Source: Rhizoctonia solani
Taxonomy: Eukaryota; Basidiomycota; Agaricomycetes; Cantharellales; Ceratobasidiaceae
Length of the DNA stretch: 64,000 bases
Assembly (NCBI RefSeq): GCF_016906535.1
Contig: NC_057384.1
Coordinates: 1,054,001 to 1,118,000 of the forward strand
Direction: 5' to 3'
In this document: one piece after another, positions 10,954 to 21,717 of the stretch
Layout: the number at the start of each line of letters is the position of its first letter
Numbering within the stretch: the stretch's first letter is position 1
The notes under the pieces: generated by a model
Databases searched by the model: none
The model's input: only the letters and a program-made list of their open reading frames with translations
Told to the model about the DNA's origin: nothing
Made by a program: the position numbers and the translations under genes

Positions 10954-11476
10954 TAAAACCTAAGTCACGAAGGATCCATATGATCATATAGCCACATTCG
11001 CCACATTTTTAATTGAAGAAAATTAAACAATAGACTTTAGGCTCGTAGCTACTCAAGGCTGATTGACGTTCTTGTCGAACTGACTCGCGCTGATGACCCG
11101 AATAGGTATTCATACCGCACAAGAGCCTTACTTTCTTAATGAGATTCACTCCCTACTCCGAAAACATTCCGAAGTTCTGGTGAAGCAAGTAGGCGTATTC
11201 CAGCATTACGGTACTTGAGCACTTGGGTTGACAGTCGGAGTTCAAATCGTACCGTGTACCGTCATACCCGAGTGCTGTAACAGATACGATCATACGCGGA
11301 CCCAAATAGAAATCGCATTCACCGGCGAAAGACAACTCCTGCCACACTTATCTCACGGCACGCCCTTTGTCCTGAGCCGATCACTCGATTTGCCGGAGTA
11401 GCATCCGATGATTGACGTGCACTTGATGCAGAAAAAAATCGATAGCGCGGTATATTGACAAATATAGAACATACAT
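10954..11476. other. convergent 3' intergenic region
   Basis: Shared downstream region of the TFIIIC subunit (plus) and SRP9 (minus). A 64-codon minus ORF at 11153-11347 has no recognisable motif and is probably untranslated sequence. Confidence 0.5.
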
Positions 11477-11955
11477 CTATTTCTTTTTCTTTGGCTTTTT
11501 CTCTTCGCCCCCCCTGCACCGGCAGTAGGAACCGAAGATGCAGCGGCCGAATCCGACTGGGTCGCAGCTGCTGTTTCAAGTATGGCTGGTGGTGGGGTGC
11601 TGTCCTATTTTGCATCTTTCGCATCAACTCGAGATTGAGAGTCTCGAATCGACCGAGCATGATGGATGAGTGTGTGCGAAATTTCAGGCACTATGAACAA
11701 ACGTCAATCAAGTGGCAAGGTATGATTGAAAGGTGGGATAGGTGTCGAGGTCAAACGTACTGTCTCATCATCTGTGATCTTCAATACGAGTACACCCAAT
11801 GCAGGCTTCCATTTTACGACATATCTCGTCTAGCATATCTAGTATTAGTCCAGGAGTCTAGAGACAAAGCTGTAGAGACTTGCTCGGGTTGGAGACTTGG
11901 TGTAGAGTGCCTCTGCAGCCTCTTGAAACTCGTTCCACGAAGCGATATAGACCAT
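11477..11955 (-). CDS. SRP9: signal recognition particle 9 kDa protein (SRP9)
   Basis: Exon 1 (11955-11884) encodes MVYIASWNEFQEAAEALYTK, very close to the MVYxxSWDEF start of SRP9. Exon 2 (11829-11761) gives TRYVVKWKPALGVLVLKITD and exon 3 starts at 11690 with CLKFRTHSSIMLGRFETLNL, together the whole SRP9/14-type alpha-beta fold. SRP9 pairs with SRP14 on the Alu domain of SRP RNA to pause translation. The first intron begins GCAAGT at 11883, a GC-AG intron; no in-frame GT donor fits. The low-complexity tail (Pro/Ala-rich, then a lysine-rich end EEKKPKKKK stopping at 11477) is reached only across two frame breaks at short C and G runs near 11600 and 11510, probably assembly indels. Confidence 0.8.
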
Positions 11956-12203
11956 TGAGACAAAGGAAACTAGCAGATCATGAGCAAACCAGCCAGAATT
12001 CCCTTGTATTCAGTAGAGATCTGTTTCGACTACTAGACATCGTAATTCGGTTAGATACCGTTCTAGCACGAGACCGGTCAAACTTGCCCTGTAACAAGCA
12101 ATCGAGGACGAGAAGCGCCGTGAGATGATTTGAATCCGAACCGACGCTCATCCGCCGGAGCAATCCGTGGATACATTCGATAACTCCAACCCCCTCGACC
12201 ATC
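11956..12203. promoter_or_regulatory. divergent promoter region, SRP9 / PhyH gene
   Basis: 248 bp between the start codons of SRP9 (minus) and the PhyH gene (plus). No recognisable TATA or repeated operator-like motif. Confidence 0.35.
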
Positions 12204-13391
12204 ATGGCCGCATACAAACCGCTTTCGACACTCTCACAGGATCAGAAAGACGCATATGCCCGAGATGGATACGTGTTTATCTCTGGACTTATCGATGAGA
12301 ACGAGCTCCCCGCGTTTCGGGAGGCATGTGATCGCGTGGTGGCCAAAACTCGGGCGGGAGAATGGCCACATCGACGTATCGTGGGGAAACAGTTTCCCCC
12401 ATTTGTTGGGGATGAACCCGACTCGTGGGGAGTGCAGCATATCATGCATCCAGACCTCCATGAACCCATATTCGTGCGATGGTACGGGTCCGAGGCACTC
12501 GTTGGGGCCGCGACCTCGCTCTTGAGGTGTAAGGAAGAAGATGTCCAAATGGGTGAGCCTAGCCACTCGATGTTCATTCTGGGGTTGTTTGTCATAAAGA
12601 TTGACGTTCTCCATCTTATTTGTCATATTTCCTCATCGAAGAATTATTCAATCTTCTCATTAATCCGGATCGACACACATTTGCGTTGCGATGGCATAGA
12701 GATGATACCCGAAACGGCAACTCTCGAAGAGGAAATAGCAGCTCTGAAAACCAACTTTTATGGCGTGAGATTCGTATTCTGCGACAGCAAAATAAGTCTT
12801 GGCTGAGACTTTTGTGCGCACAGGTGCAGTGGAACACGTGAGTCTGGTCATAATGCGATCCTATCAGAAGACCGAGTGCTGGTCGGTAGCGCACTGTACG
12901 ATGATGCATGCCTGTTCGTTGTACCAGGGTCCCACCGCGAGCCCAGAACGCCGGAACAGAGGCTGCTATCATCGACACAAGAGGCTCCTGAAGATCCTAT
13001 GGACATGCCTGGAGCAATTTGTGTCAAACTTAAAGGTTGGTCTAAAATTCAATTTATGCGCATATAGTATAATAAAATAGAATCGCACAGCCGGAGATAC
13101 GGTATTTTATCAAAATAATATACTGCATACAGCCGCATATCATCCTGACTGAAGCGAGCCACACTCCATGCCAATATGGGTGACATCCGAGGCGGCAACC
13201 GACGGGCCCGAATGATTTTACAGCACCAGGTGGACTGGGTCCGAGGCGATGCGTTTGCGTCCACGCTGAAGCCCGAGGGTTCTCCAAATGAAGACAAGGT
13301 GGCAACACGATTGAAGGGAATGCGAGATAGGTTACTTGCCATGGCTGATTCGGTTAACTTCCAACAGCTAGGATACTCTCAACAAGGATAA
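12204..13391 (+). CDS. phytanoyl-CoA dioxygenase (PhyH) family protein
   Basis: Five exons: 12204-12552, 12642-12764, 12824-12837, 12890-13035 and 13091-13391. The protein starts MAAYKPLSTLSQDQKDAYAR, with DGYVFISGLID as the first PhyH strand. The iron-binding His-x-Asp is RWHRD (about H135, D137), and the distal His is in NNILHTAAYHPD after LFVVPGSHREPR. The C-terminal part RATLHANMGDIRG completes the double-stranded beta-helix. Members are Fe(II)/2-oxoglutarate oxygenases acting on acyl-CoAs or secondary metabolites; the substrate here is unknown. Two single-base frame breaks, at about 12701-12707 just after RWHRD and at about 13147-13152 after YHPD, interrupt otherwise collinear homology. 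They may be assembly errors, though a decaying gene is not excluded. Confidence 0.75.
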
Positions 13392-16300
13392 GGTCAATAA
13401 ATCACGCAATTCATTTAATCATTAGTTACACCATCCACCACCCGGCGCTTGATATCATTTGAACCAATGTAAACATCGTAAAACGCGCTCTTTTCGCTAG
13501 AGTACTAGTTGGATGATTCCTGTGGTGTGCACGGCAACGTCCGCAACCTTCAATCACTCCTTAATAATCATGGGTCTAGTTTTGTTCTTTGCGCGAACCG
13601 AGATGACCGGTAGCCCACAATACAGGGGCCGTAACATGCAACCTTCGGTCATACAGTGTTACCGTCCTTCTACGAAGCGTGAGAAAGGGTGCCGGCGGCT
13701 CCTTGGTCGGCTCGAGAACCGGAAGTCCAGGGACCAGGAGCGGAGGTTCGGCGCCTCCCGACTCAACATCGGGCTGCCTTCTTAGATTAAGCTAGTCCTG
13801 GATGCGATGTCACTTGTAGTGCCGTATTCGGCCAGATATCTTCGAAATGCTAGCGCTATCCATCCGGATTGTTGCCGTTAGTCACCCAAACTACTAGCTG
13901 TAATTGGTTTTCTTTAAGATTAACTATGTGCGCGAAAGGAGTAATTTAGCCATCCCACGTCGTCGTGTCCATTACATCAGGACAGCATTAATAAGACCAA
14001 TATATCCTGTCCATCTTTTCCAAAACCGAAATTAAACGTGTGCCCCAGGTCCCAAAGGATTGATGATCCTGAATTCGAACAGTCAGCGACCAGGTATCGG
14101 TACCGTTTCATCATTACCATAGTCTCCTCCCAACCACAGCTGAGTTTGAACTTGAAGGAGAAGAGGGATGTCGGAATCGGGCCCTGGAAGTCCTCGGTGC
14201 CGCAGCTCACAAGTACCCGCCAGTGGCACAAGTTAACATCTTTGGACCTACCCCAAAGTATCCAAAGCCAAAAAGCTTGTCCGTATCTAAGCTCGGCCTC
14301 GGATATCCGCAACCGTCATGGGCCCACGACTTCAAATGACGAATGTTTTGCCTGTGTTCTGTTCTGTTCCAGTAGTCCGGTCTAGTCACCATCACGCTCG
14401 GAGAGAGATAGACACAGAGAGAGATATTCTTCCGGAGTCTCCCTTCCCCCTAAGCCTGCGCTAGAACAGCAGTTGTCTCCCCTCCCTCCCCGATATGTAT
14501 ACGTGTCCATGGACGTGTGGTCCTTACGTGTCCCCGATGCTGTTATTTCTAGACCCCATGACCGAGCCAAGCGGGATTGGGATTGCCCAGAGTTTAACAG
14601 CCTCCTTGGCCCGGAGAGCCCGATAGTCGATACTGCTGTACACGCAGCTGGGCAGCTGGGAACCCTAACAGCTCAAGTGAGCCCGATCTGGTCGAAAAAG
14701 GCTTTCAGGGGCGGGGGTGAGTTGAGTAGCAGAGGCGACAAATTCTGTGCCACCCATTGTATGTAGTCATATATCTGTGGGGTAAAATGACAATACGATT
14801 GGCTTGAGGGATGTACGTGCATGTGTACGTGTGGGGGGTTGGGGGTTGGGGATAAGGAAACAAACACCAGCTAGCTGGTCATCGTACTTGGCGTAATGCA
14901 CGTACGTACATACATACGTGTATTGTCATGGCACAAGTACAACGTGGTACGTTATGCGCTCAGTCTATGGTCATGACGCGCACTCTGTATTGCCCGAACG
15001 CGCGCGGACACGAATGCGTTACGCGATATCCCGTACGTGTTTACGAGGCGCCTCGAGCCCCTATAAGCCTAAGAACGCTCCTCTCTCTATTCATATCTTT
15101 TACTCTCTCTTACTAACCGCACTCACGTACACGGCTATATACGCGTGCACGCAAGGCGTTTTTTTCCCTCTCTTTTCTTTTTTCTTTTCGTTTTCTGGCG
15201 CCATGAGAAAGGAACGCTGCTCGGCGCCCAAAAATGACGTGCCACCCACCCGCAATAATCCCGTCATTTAACTCAGCCTTGGGTATGCACACACAGACAC
15301 ACGCGCGCGCGACCAGGACTTGATATAAATTCAAAAGTAAATATAACCCGACAATTTGGCGGGAGGAGCAGAGAGGGGGAAGGAAGACCAACGAAATCAA
15401 AAGCCACTGAATCTTAATGGGGCGATTCTTCCAGGTAATGGAAATCGGGAGGGGGGGGGGATACATGTTAATTGTAATACGAAGATCTTATCTCGATTTC
15501 TTGTTTATTCGTTTTTCTTTCTTTTCTTTCTTTCTTTGTTCTTCTGGTGTCCCCCTCCCTCCCCTCTCAAAGCAAAGGCATGGTCATATATAGAAAGCCG
15601 TAATCTTATCGTGAGTTATATTATCCGTTCCTCCGGCCGAGCCCGAATTCCGAATTCCAAGAGGTACTGCCCAGGACGATAGGATGGTAAAGCCCGGGAA
15701 CGATCGTTTGTTTGTTACGAGGGGGAAGAGGAAGGGAAGAGAGACCGGGATCTTCAGTTGTGCTCTACGGGTACACAGTATACAGTATACAGTAATAGAA
15801 GTAGTATGGTGAGATGGTGAACGCGGGTGTCCATCGCGATAAGACGATGTGCTTTGAATTCACCGGTATGAACCTTGTTTGTGGAAGTCGAAGAGATGTG
15901 GATAGATAGATCGTAGAAGGTGGAGGGAGGGAGAGATAGACAGGGGCAAGGGATGGAATTCATTTCGGACGAAAGGGCTGTTAGGTAGCCGGCGCGTGGG
16001 GGGTTGGCCCGTACCGGACGGCGACTGCGACGATGAGAATGGGAATGTTGAGTCGAGCCATGCGTTCACACAAATCGCTCGCAAGTCACGCATCAAATGT
16101 GGTAAAAAATAAAGAGGTCATCAAGTTCGTCAAAAGCCAAGGTATTACACTCATCCAAACCGAATTTACATCGAAAGCAAAACACACACACAAGAGAGAT
16201 TACAAGGTTCCGAGCAGGGGGGTAACAAAGACAGAGACACAAAGCGTTCGTGGAAACAGGAAAGGAGAAAATGCGTGTGGTAGAAATACAAGTACAGTGC

Positions 16301-16400
16301 GTGAATGGGTACATGCGATGGTTGCTGAGGGGTAGTACAAATTAGGGCGGGTGTAGCAGGGCGGTTTTGGATCGATGCCGAAGGAGAAATTAGAGACGGT
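13392..16400. other. gene-poor region with simple-sequence tracts
   Basis: About 3 kb without a supportable gene. ORFs on both strands are short and mutually overlapping, and none shows spliceable homology. There are many low-complexity tracts: GAGA-type runs near 14,400-14,430, ACGTACGTACATACATACGT near 14,900, C/T-rich stretches around 15,165-15,190 and 15,505-15,560, a poly-G run near 15,452-15,461 and an ACAGTATACAGTATACAGTA run near 15,775-15,795. Part may be the 3' end of the minus-strand gene starting at 17538. Confidence 0.4.
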
Positions 16401-17538
16401 ATTGGGCAATGTGTCGCATTATAGTAAGGGATGCGATGATTTCTAAGAATGGAAATGAGAATGGGACCAAAATAGATGGGATGGAGTAAACGTACCGACA
16501 CTGAGATGGATCCAGCTGCCGCAGATATTCAAGCACGAGGTGCGTCGCCGGGGATGAGAACATCGGACAAGGTGTAATCGGCAACATGATAGCCCGCAGC
16601 ATTAGTCAACTAGAAACGAGAATAAGCAGGCTGAAATGACCAGACCGGAGAAACCAATACTCACGGACCAATCGCACCCATCTCGTGGACTGCCATTTGT
16701 ATTCCATGCCATCACTGCCTATGAACTTTCTGCTGCCAGATCTATGAATAGAGTGTATGAATTAGAAATGTGACGGATGGCAGGTGGAGCTGAATGGAAC
16801 GCACGTCATGCTGGAGCGGCGGAGGTACTTGTCCATGAGCATGGCATTGCGCCCGAACTGAATGGTGCCCAGTGCGACACCCTTGGCGCCGTAGTCGAGG
16901 ACGGCATCGGGTGCGATTGTGCCGTGAAAGTCGGGTCTCCCCGGTGCACTGACTAGATGAGACTGTGTTCCGCCAGAGACCGTCAGCATACAACTGCTCG
17001 CTCTGTGCTAAAGTCAGCAACATTCCATGCCATCACTGCCTATGAACTTCTGCTGCCAGATCTATGAATAGAGTGTATGAATTAGAAATGTGACGGATGG
17101 CAGAGCTGAATGGAACGCACGTCATGCTGGAGCGGCGGAGGTACTTCCATGAGCATGGCGTTGCGCCCGAACTGAATGGTGCCCAGTGCGACACCCTTGG
17201 CGCCGTAGTCGAGGACGGCATCGGGTGCGATTGTGCCGTGAAAGTCGGGTCTCCCCGGTGCACTGACTAGATGAGACTGTGTTCCGCCAGAGACCGTCAG
17301 CATTACAACTGCTCGCTCTGTGCTAAAGTCAGCAACAATCGATCAAACAAAACACAGTCAACTCACCTGGTCGGTTCATGGTGCAGTCAAGCCGTACCGT
17401 CAGTCGGTCCTCGACGTCTCGGAACTGTGTGGTCGTCAACGAGCCTGGGACAGCAGTGAGCTCCAAGCGCCGGTAATCATGGGCAAAGTATAACGTACCA
17501 GTCTCGTCGATGAGATAGAATCCGTCGACAAAAGTCAT
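16400..17538 (-). CDS. uncharacterised gene, DUF6593-like, with internal duplication
   Basis: Exon 1 (17538-17367) encodes MTFVDGFYLIDETGTLYFAH and ends at a GTGAGT donor. The next coding block reads MLTVSGGTQSHLVSAPGRPD, then GTIAPDAVLDYGAKGVALGT and IQFGRNAMLM. Further down, KFIGSDGMEYKWQSTRW and LTNAAGYHVADYTLSDVL lie on separate exons. The GSDGxEYKW block resembles the core of fungal DUF6593 proteins, but the N-terminal part does not help confirm this. The second block and the start of the third occur twice (17022-17336 and 16701-17021) with small indels that change frame, so no single clean gene model exists. The 3' end is uncertain; 16400 is a rough limit. Function unknown. Confidence 0.4.
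16701..17336. repeat. tandem duplication, 321 bp + 315 bp
   Basis: Unit 1 is 16701-17021 and unit 2 is 17022-17336. Both start ATTCCATGCCATCACTGCC and end CTAAAGTCAGCAAC. Four indels separate them (unit 2 lacks 1, 4 and 2 bases and has 1 extra), plus at least one substitution (CATGGCATTG against CATGGCGTTG). The net difference of 6 bp accounts exactly for the lengths. The unit spans one exon and parts of its neighbours in the minus-strand gene. Confidence 0.9.
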
Positions 17539-20095
17539 TGTGCGGTAGAGCGTGTATGTGTGTGCGTGCGCAAGGGACAACAGGATATGTGGGGAAAACA
17601 CATTCCTGTCGCCCTTATTTGTAGCCCATCGTCGTATGGTTCAGATCTCTCTTGTGCCCAGGACAATGGTACACATTTCAAACACCATCCCTGACCCGAC
17701 TCAACGGGCCCCCTCTTGATTGCTTCGCCGGATGAGAGAGCCAACGACAGGTCCAGCGTCTATGTGGCCATCTTTGTGATGGCGGTGGCACGCAGCCGCA
17801 GTAGCACCCAGACGTGACAGAAATAGCTATATATTTAGATATTTCCCCTATTTCCCTATCCCCCCTTGTACTATCCTCATTTCGATAATCTGTTCCCAAA
17901 TTGGGTACTACAGCATCATCATGCGATCATGTTTTGTTCCTGCCAATTCCCGACCCGTCGGCGATCGACACTTTTCATTCGATGGCGGGCCCAGTTGTGA
18001 CGAGCATTACAGCAGTTCGGGACCAGTTACAGTTTAATTACAATCATGCTGGTCTAATTGGCCTTACCCACCAATAATATGCTCCCGCTCTCTCTTGGAC
18101 CCACTCTCCCGCGTGATCGTCGGGCCAGGTTCGACCCGGAAGAGAGTTCAGAGTCCGATTAGCAGCGAGTATGCTAGTGCAAGTGGGAAAAAGGAACTAT
18201 ATTTCGATGTTTCGCCTCGATTCATTTGGGCGCCCCGAAAAAAGGTTGAATGTACGCTCATGACAAAGACAGAAGTATGAACTCGCTCATCGGCCAGGTC
18301 GGAACGCCTCTCCGTGCGTGTTACACTTTACTCTGGTTCATTCTCCCGAAAAAAATCAAGTGATCGGCACCGCGGCTGAGTGGCTTATTTCTATTCATGG
18401 GGATTGCAGTGCGCGCCTCATCTAGATTTCATTTATATACATCTAGATTTCCCCCCGTTATGCGCCCAGCAGATCAAGATTGCACACGCACCGCATCGCG
18501 ATTTCATTTCACACCGATGGTCTATTTTTCTCCTTTTCTTTGGCCATTCATGAGCGATATAGAAATGAAGCATGTGTGTATCATCGTCTTGAGAAGCACC
18601 GCTCTGTTCGGTCCGATAACCCATCAATCACCAACGGCACGGCGGCCTGCGTGGTACAGTATCAGTCTCGTACTGTACGTTAACGCCCAGATTAATCAAC
18701 GCTTGGGCTCATTCATGTGCATCGGCTGCCTGCGAGCCCGAACGGCCACGAGCGCTACCGTCAGACACTGGGCTTATACCGAGCATCGCCGAGGACCGGC
18801 CATTCATCATGCGATCATATATACATCTTATGCCATGGGGGAACAGGGGTCCATAGCGTGTATACCACGAGTACCATCACCACGCAAAGGGGAGAAAAAG
18901 AAAAAAAGAGAGAGATCGATCCACCCTGGCAGGCATCATTTCCGAAGAGCACAACCTCGGTGCCGTGTGATCGACAAGAGGTCCGGTGACTGTTTGCGGG
19001 GTACGTATGGGGCAGGTAACCCAGGTCAGCTGAGCCGCTATCTATTTTGTATCTGTATTAGTGTATGTACATGGTCCCCCTCCCTTCATCGCCATCGATA
19101 CACGCCTAGTTATCGGCTTATGCCGGTCAGTCAGTCGGTCAGTCAGCAATGAGCTCAAAATGCGATCTATTTTTCTGTTCCTTCTCCTCTCTCAGCCCAA
19201 GGAAATCACTCGGAAAGCTGGAAATCATGTGTTTCCCGGGTGGGGCTGCTTTTCGGCCAATGTTTGGTGTAACCGATCGCGTGCGTGTCCAAGGTAGACT
19301 GTACCTCATCTGAGACAGGTATAAACTGGTAGGTCCACAAGTGTGTCCAGACTAAACACAAGGGCACGATCCGATCGGGCATAGGCAGGCTACTGTATAA
19401 CTACATTACATTATGCATGGCGAGTTTTTCGCCATGGGTCCTGCTATCATGTGATGGACACTATCCTCTCCATCATCATCCTTGTTGCGAGTCTAGCCTT
19501 GGATTCTGAGTTTCTGGTGTCATTTATCCTTTCTTAGGCTTTCTTGGAGTGAGGCTGCAGTCTTGCCACTTTTTTGACATTTTACGCAATCCTACTCTTT
19601 TTTTTTCTTGTTCTTTTACTAGGCATGGTCATCCTTACGATATTTCACCAATCCAGGCACACTGCCTGCGTGAAGTATTCACATCACACCTACTTTTGTT
19701 GCCGGTCAATGATCCATATTTGGAAGTTGATTCAGCCACGTCGAACAAGGGGCTTTTTTGTATTTGTCTATTTGTCTATTTGTATTCAAGTTCCCCCCTC
19801 CGTCTGTCCTCGATCTTCAACTGGCTGTTGTTTGTTCCCTTTTGGCGCCGAGTCAATTACTTGTTGGCGATGGGAAGTGTACTGGAATGGCGATCGATAC
19901 GACTGAAACGCTACATCATAGTTTTTCTCAAGGATAAAGTTGATGGAATTGCGGATGGATTTACACGCCGGTATAATTACAAGGACATATACCTGTTCAC
20001 CGGTACAATTATGAAAGAAGGAGAAAAAAAAAAGATGTACACACCGAGTCATTGTCTCCACCCAACAAACCCATTGTCACTGCCCCTCCCCCCTC
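17539..20095. other. long intergenic region, nothing recognised
   Basis: About 2.6 kb upstream of the 17538 gene and downstream of the RING gene. The plus ORF at 18397-19152 (251 codons) is rich in His, Arg, Pro and Cys without domains, and is overlapped by equally open frames, so I do not call it. Simple repeats include (GTCA)n-like sequence at 19126-19146 and repeated TTTGTCTA near 19,757-19,785. Confidence 0.4.
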
Positions 20096-21418
20096 TTACA
20101 AGTTAATCGTCAACGTGGGGTTCTCGCGTACTTTGGTTATCGCTGCAAGAACCGTCATAAAAGACAATAAAGAACCAAAATAGGCTGAGATGGTTCGTCC
20201 GGTCACAATTCGGATCCAAGCACGCCAGAACCGGGAACCTATAACTCGGTGTACAAAAGTAAAAGGAATAACGACTCGGGGTCGTTCGGCATAACCGGTG
20301 GGGTCGGCTGACGTGTGGCTATTAGAATTATTCAAAGGCGGGCGACTGTCAACGAATTTGAGGCACACTGGGAACGACAGCCCGGGCAGGGTGGGGTGGA
20401 CGTGTAGAGCGTGGCTAAGACGGGCGAGGTTGATGGATGGATGGTAAAGCTGTCCCCGTCTGTATTAGACGAAGAGCCGACCGGTCGTTTCAGTTTGGCT
20501 GCAATGTAGTCGAACCCGGATGCTTGGAGGATGATGCCTGCGCGGATAAACAGCTGTTCGAGCGGGGACTGCGAGTCCGGACAATCTTCCTTCAAGCTAA
20601 CTGGGTTCCCGAGCGAGTGTCTAGACTGTTGGAGGTATGCGGCGTGCCACCGGAAAACATTGGCGGTGCGCCAAGTGCTTTTGGGGTGCGATCGTGCAGA
20701 ATGCTTCAAGGGGTCCTGTGCGAGTCGTGTTTGTGTCAGCGTGGCTAGAGGTCGACATGGTTTCCGCCGATCCAGAGCAAATGAGACATTCCTCCTCGTC
20801 TTCGTCCTCTTGTCGTTCTAGCGTGATGCTGTCTCCGCGAACCGCGACTTGGCCAATCCGCATATTCGCAAGGTCTTTCCGGATTTGGTTCGTTAGGTTC
20901 TCTCGGCGTCTCCGTAGGAAGTAGATCAGAGCCGCGCGTTGGGTTTCGTGTACAAGAGATAGCAGTGCGGCTGTAACGACCAGGATCTTCCAGCGTAGTT
21001 TTCCAGCATCTTTCAAAGTCGAGATTGACAAGGGAAATAGGAAAGGTGTTTGTATGCTACCAGGATGAAATGAGAATCGCTGAATAACGTTGAACAGCAA
21101 AAAAGCCGTCTACCCAGTAGGCGATGTGATGAGAACGTGGTGATACGCAGTCGTGTTTGTACTTACAATGGCATCCATCCTACCCAAGGCCGACTGTTCT
21201 TCTTCGCTCATACTCGATCCACGACTGCGCAGCATCCATTCCCACACCGCCTTCCATCCTCGAGTTTCATTCACCGGTGTTAATTCTGGTTCACGCAGAG
21301 GGTCTATAGAGAAGTCTGAACTAGGATTATTTCGCGTACGGGCGCTGCCGTCCACCCAGCAGTAGACCGAGTAGGCAAGCAACGCGAACTTGATCGAGGG
21401 TTTGGCGGAACTGGACAT
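20096..21418 (-). CDS. membrane RING-type (RING-CH-like) E3 ligase candidate
   Basis: Exon 1 (21418-21167) starts MSSSAKPSIKFALLAYSVYC, then a GTAAGT donor; exon 2 (21079-20096) carries the rest and ends ENPTLTINL. Exon 1 has one hydrophobic segment and exon 2 another (KILVVTAALLSLV). Zinc-ligand pairs follow: ECLICSG, then EAFCTIAPQKHLAHRQCF and, about 100 residues later, PPCPGCRS. The middle block resembles the C...H-x2-C-x-RW part of RING-CH (MARCH) domains, but one of the two expected Cys is absent. A C-terminal helix follows (LLSFMTVLAAITKV). Two frame breaks, at the A4 run 20654-20657 and near 20364-20373, must be bridged. It is divergent from a Ubc7-type E2 with 299 bp between starts, which suggests a role in ubiquitination at a membrane. 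The family call is an inference. Confidence 0.55.
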
Positions 21419-21717
21419 TATGGGTCTAGCCAATGTTGTCCTGCTGTACGGTTTAATTTCGAGTAATTGCGTTAGTTAGAGTTCCAAGGCGGGCTCAACA
21501 AGCCAGTTGCTTGTAAGCCGAGGCTGAATTGGCGATGCCGGCAAGCTCCAAGTCCAAGAACGAGACACGTCACGTGTTTTTGGGAAACGCCCAAGCTAGG
21601 ACGACCACCGTTTCTGCCCTTGCGTGTGTGTAATTCTATTGTATCTCTCTTGCTGTTTGTTGCTTGATATCTTTGGCACACTTCTTGATTTGAACTGAGC
21701 TCGGAATACAATCAGCC
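21419..21717. promoter_or_regulatory. divergent promoter, RING protein / Ubc7-type E2
   Basis: 299 bp between the two start codons. It contains CACGTCACGTGTTT near 21,565-21,580 with a CACGTG E-box core. Shared regulation of the two ubiquitin genes is plausible but not shown. Confidence 0.4.

Noticed and set aside
13513..13785. 90-codon plus ORF
   Set aside because: No domain or splice partner, amid low-complexity intergenic DNA.
18397..19152. 251-codon plus ORF
   Set aside because: No domain, odd composition (Cys, His, Arg, Pro), other frames equally open, no splice partners; probably chance in GC-balanced intergenic DNA.
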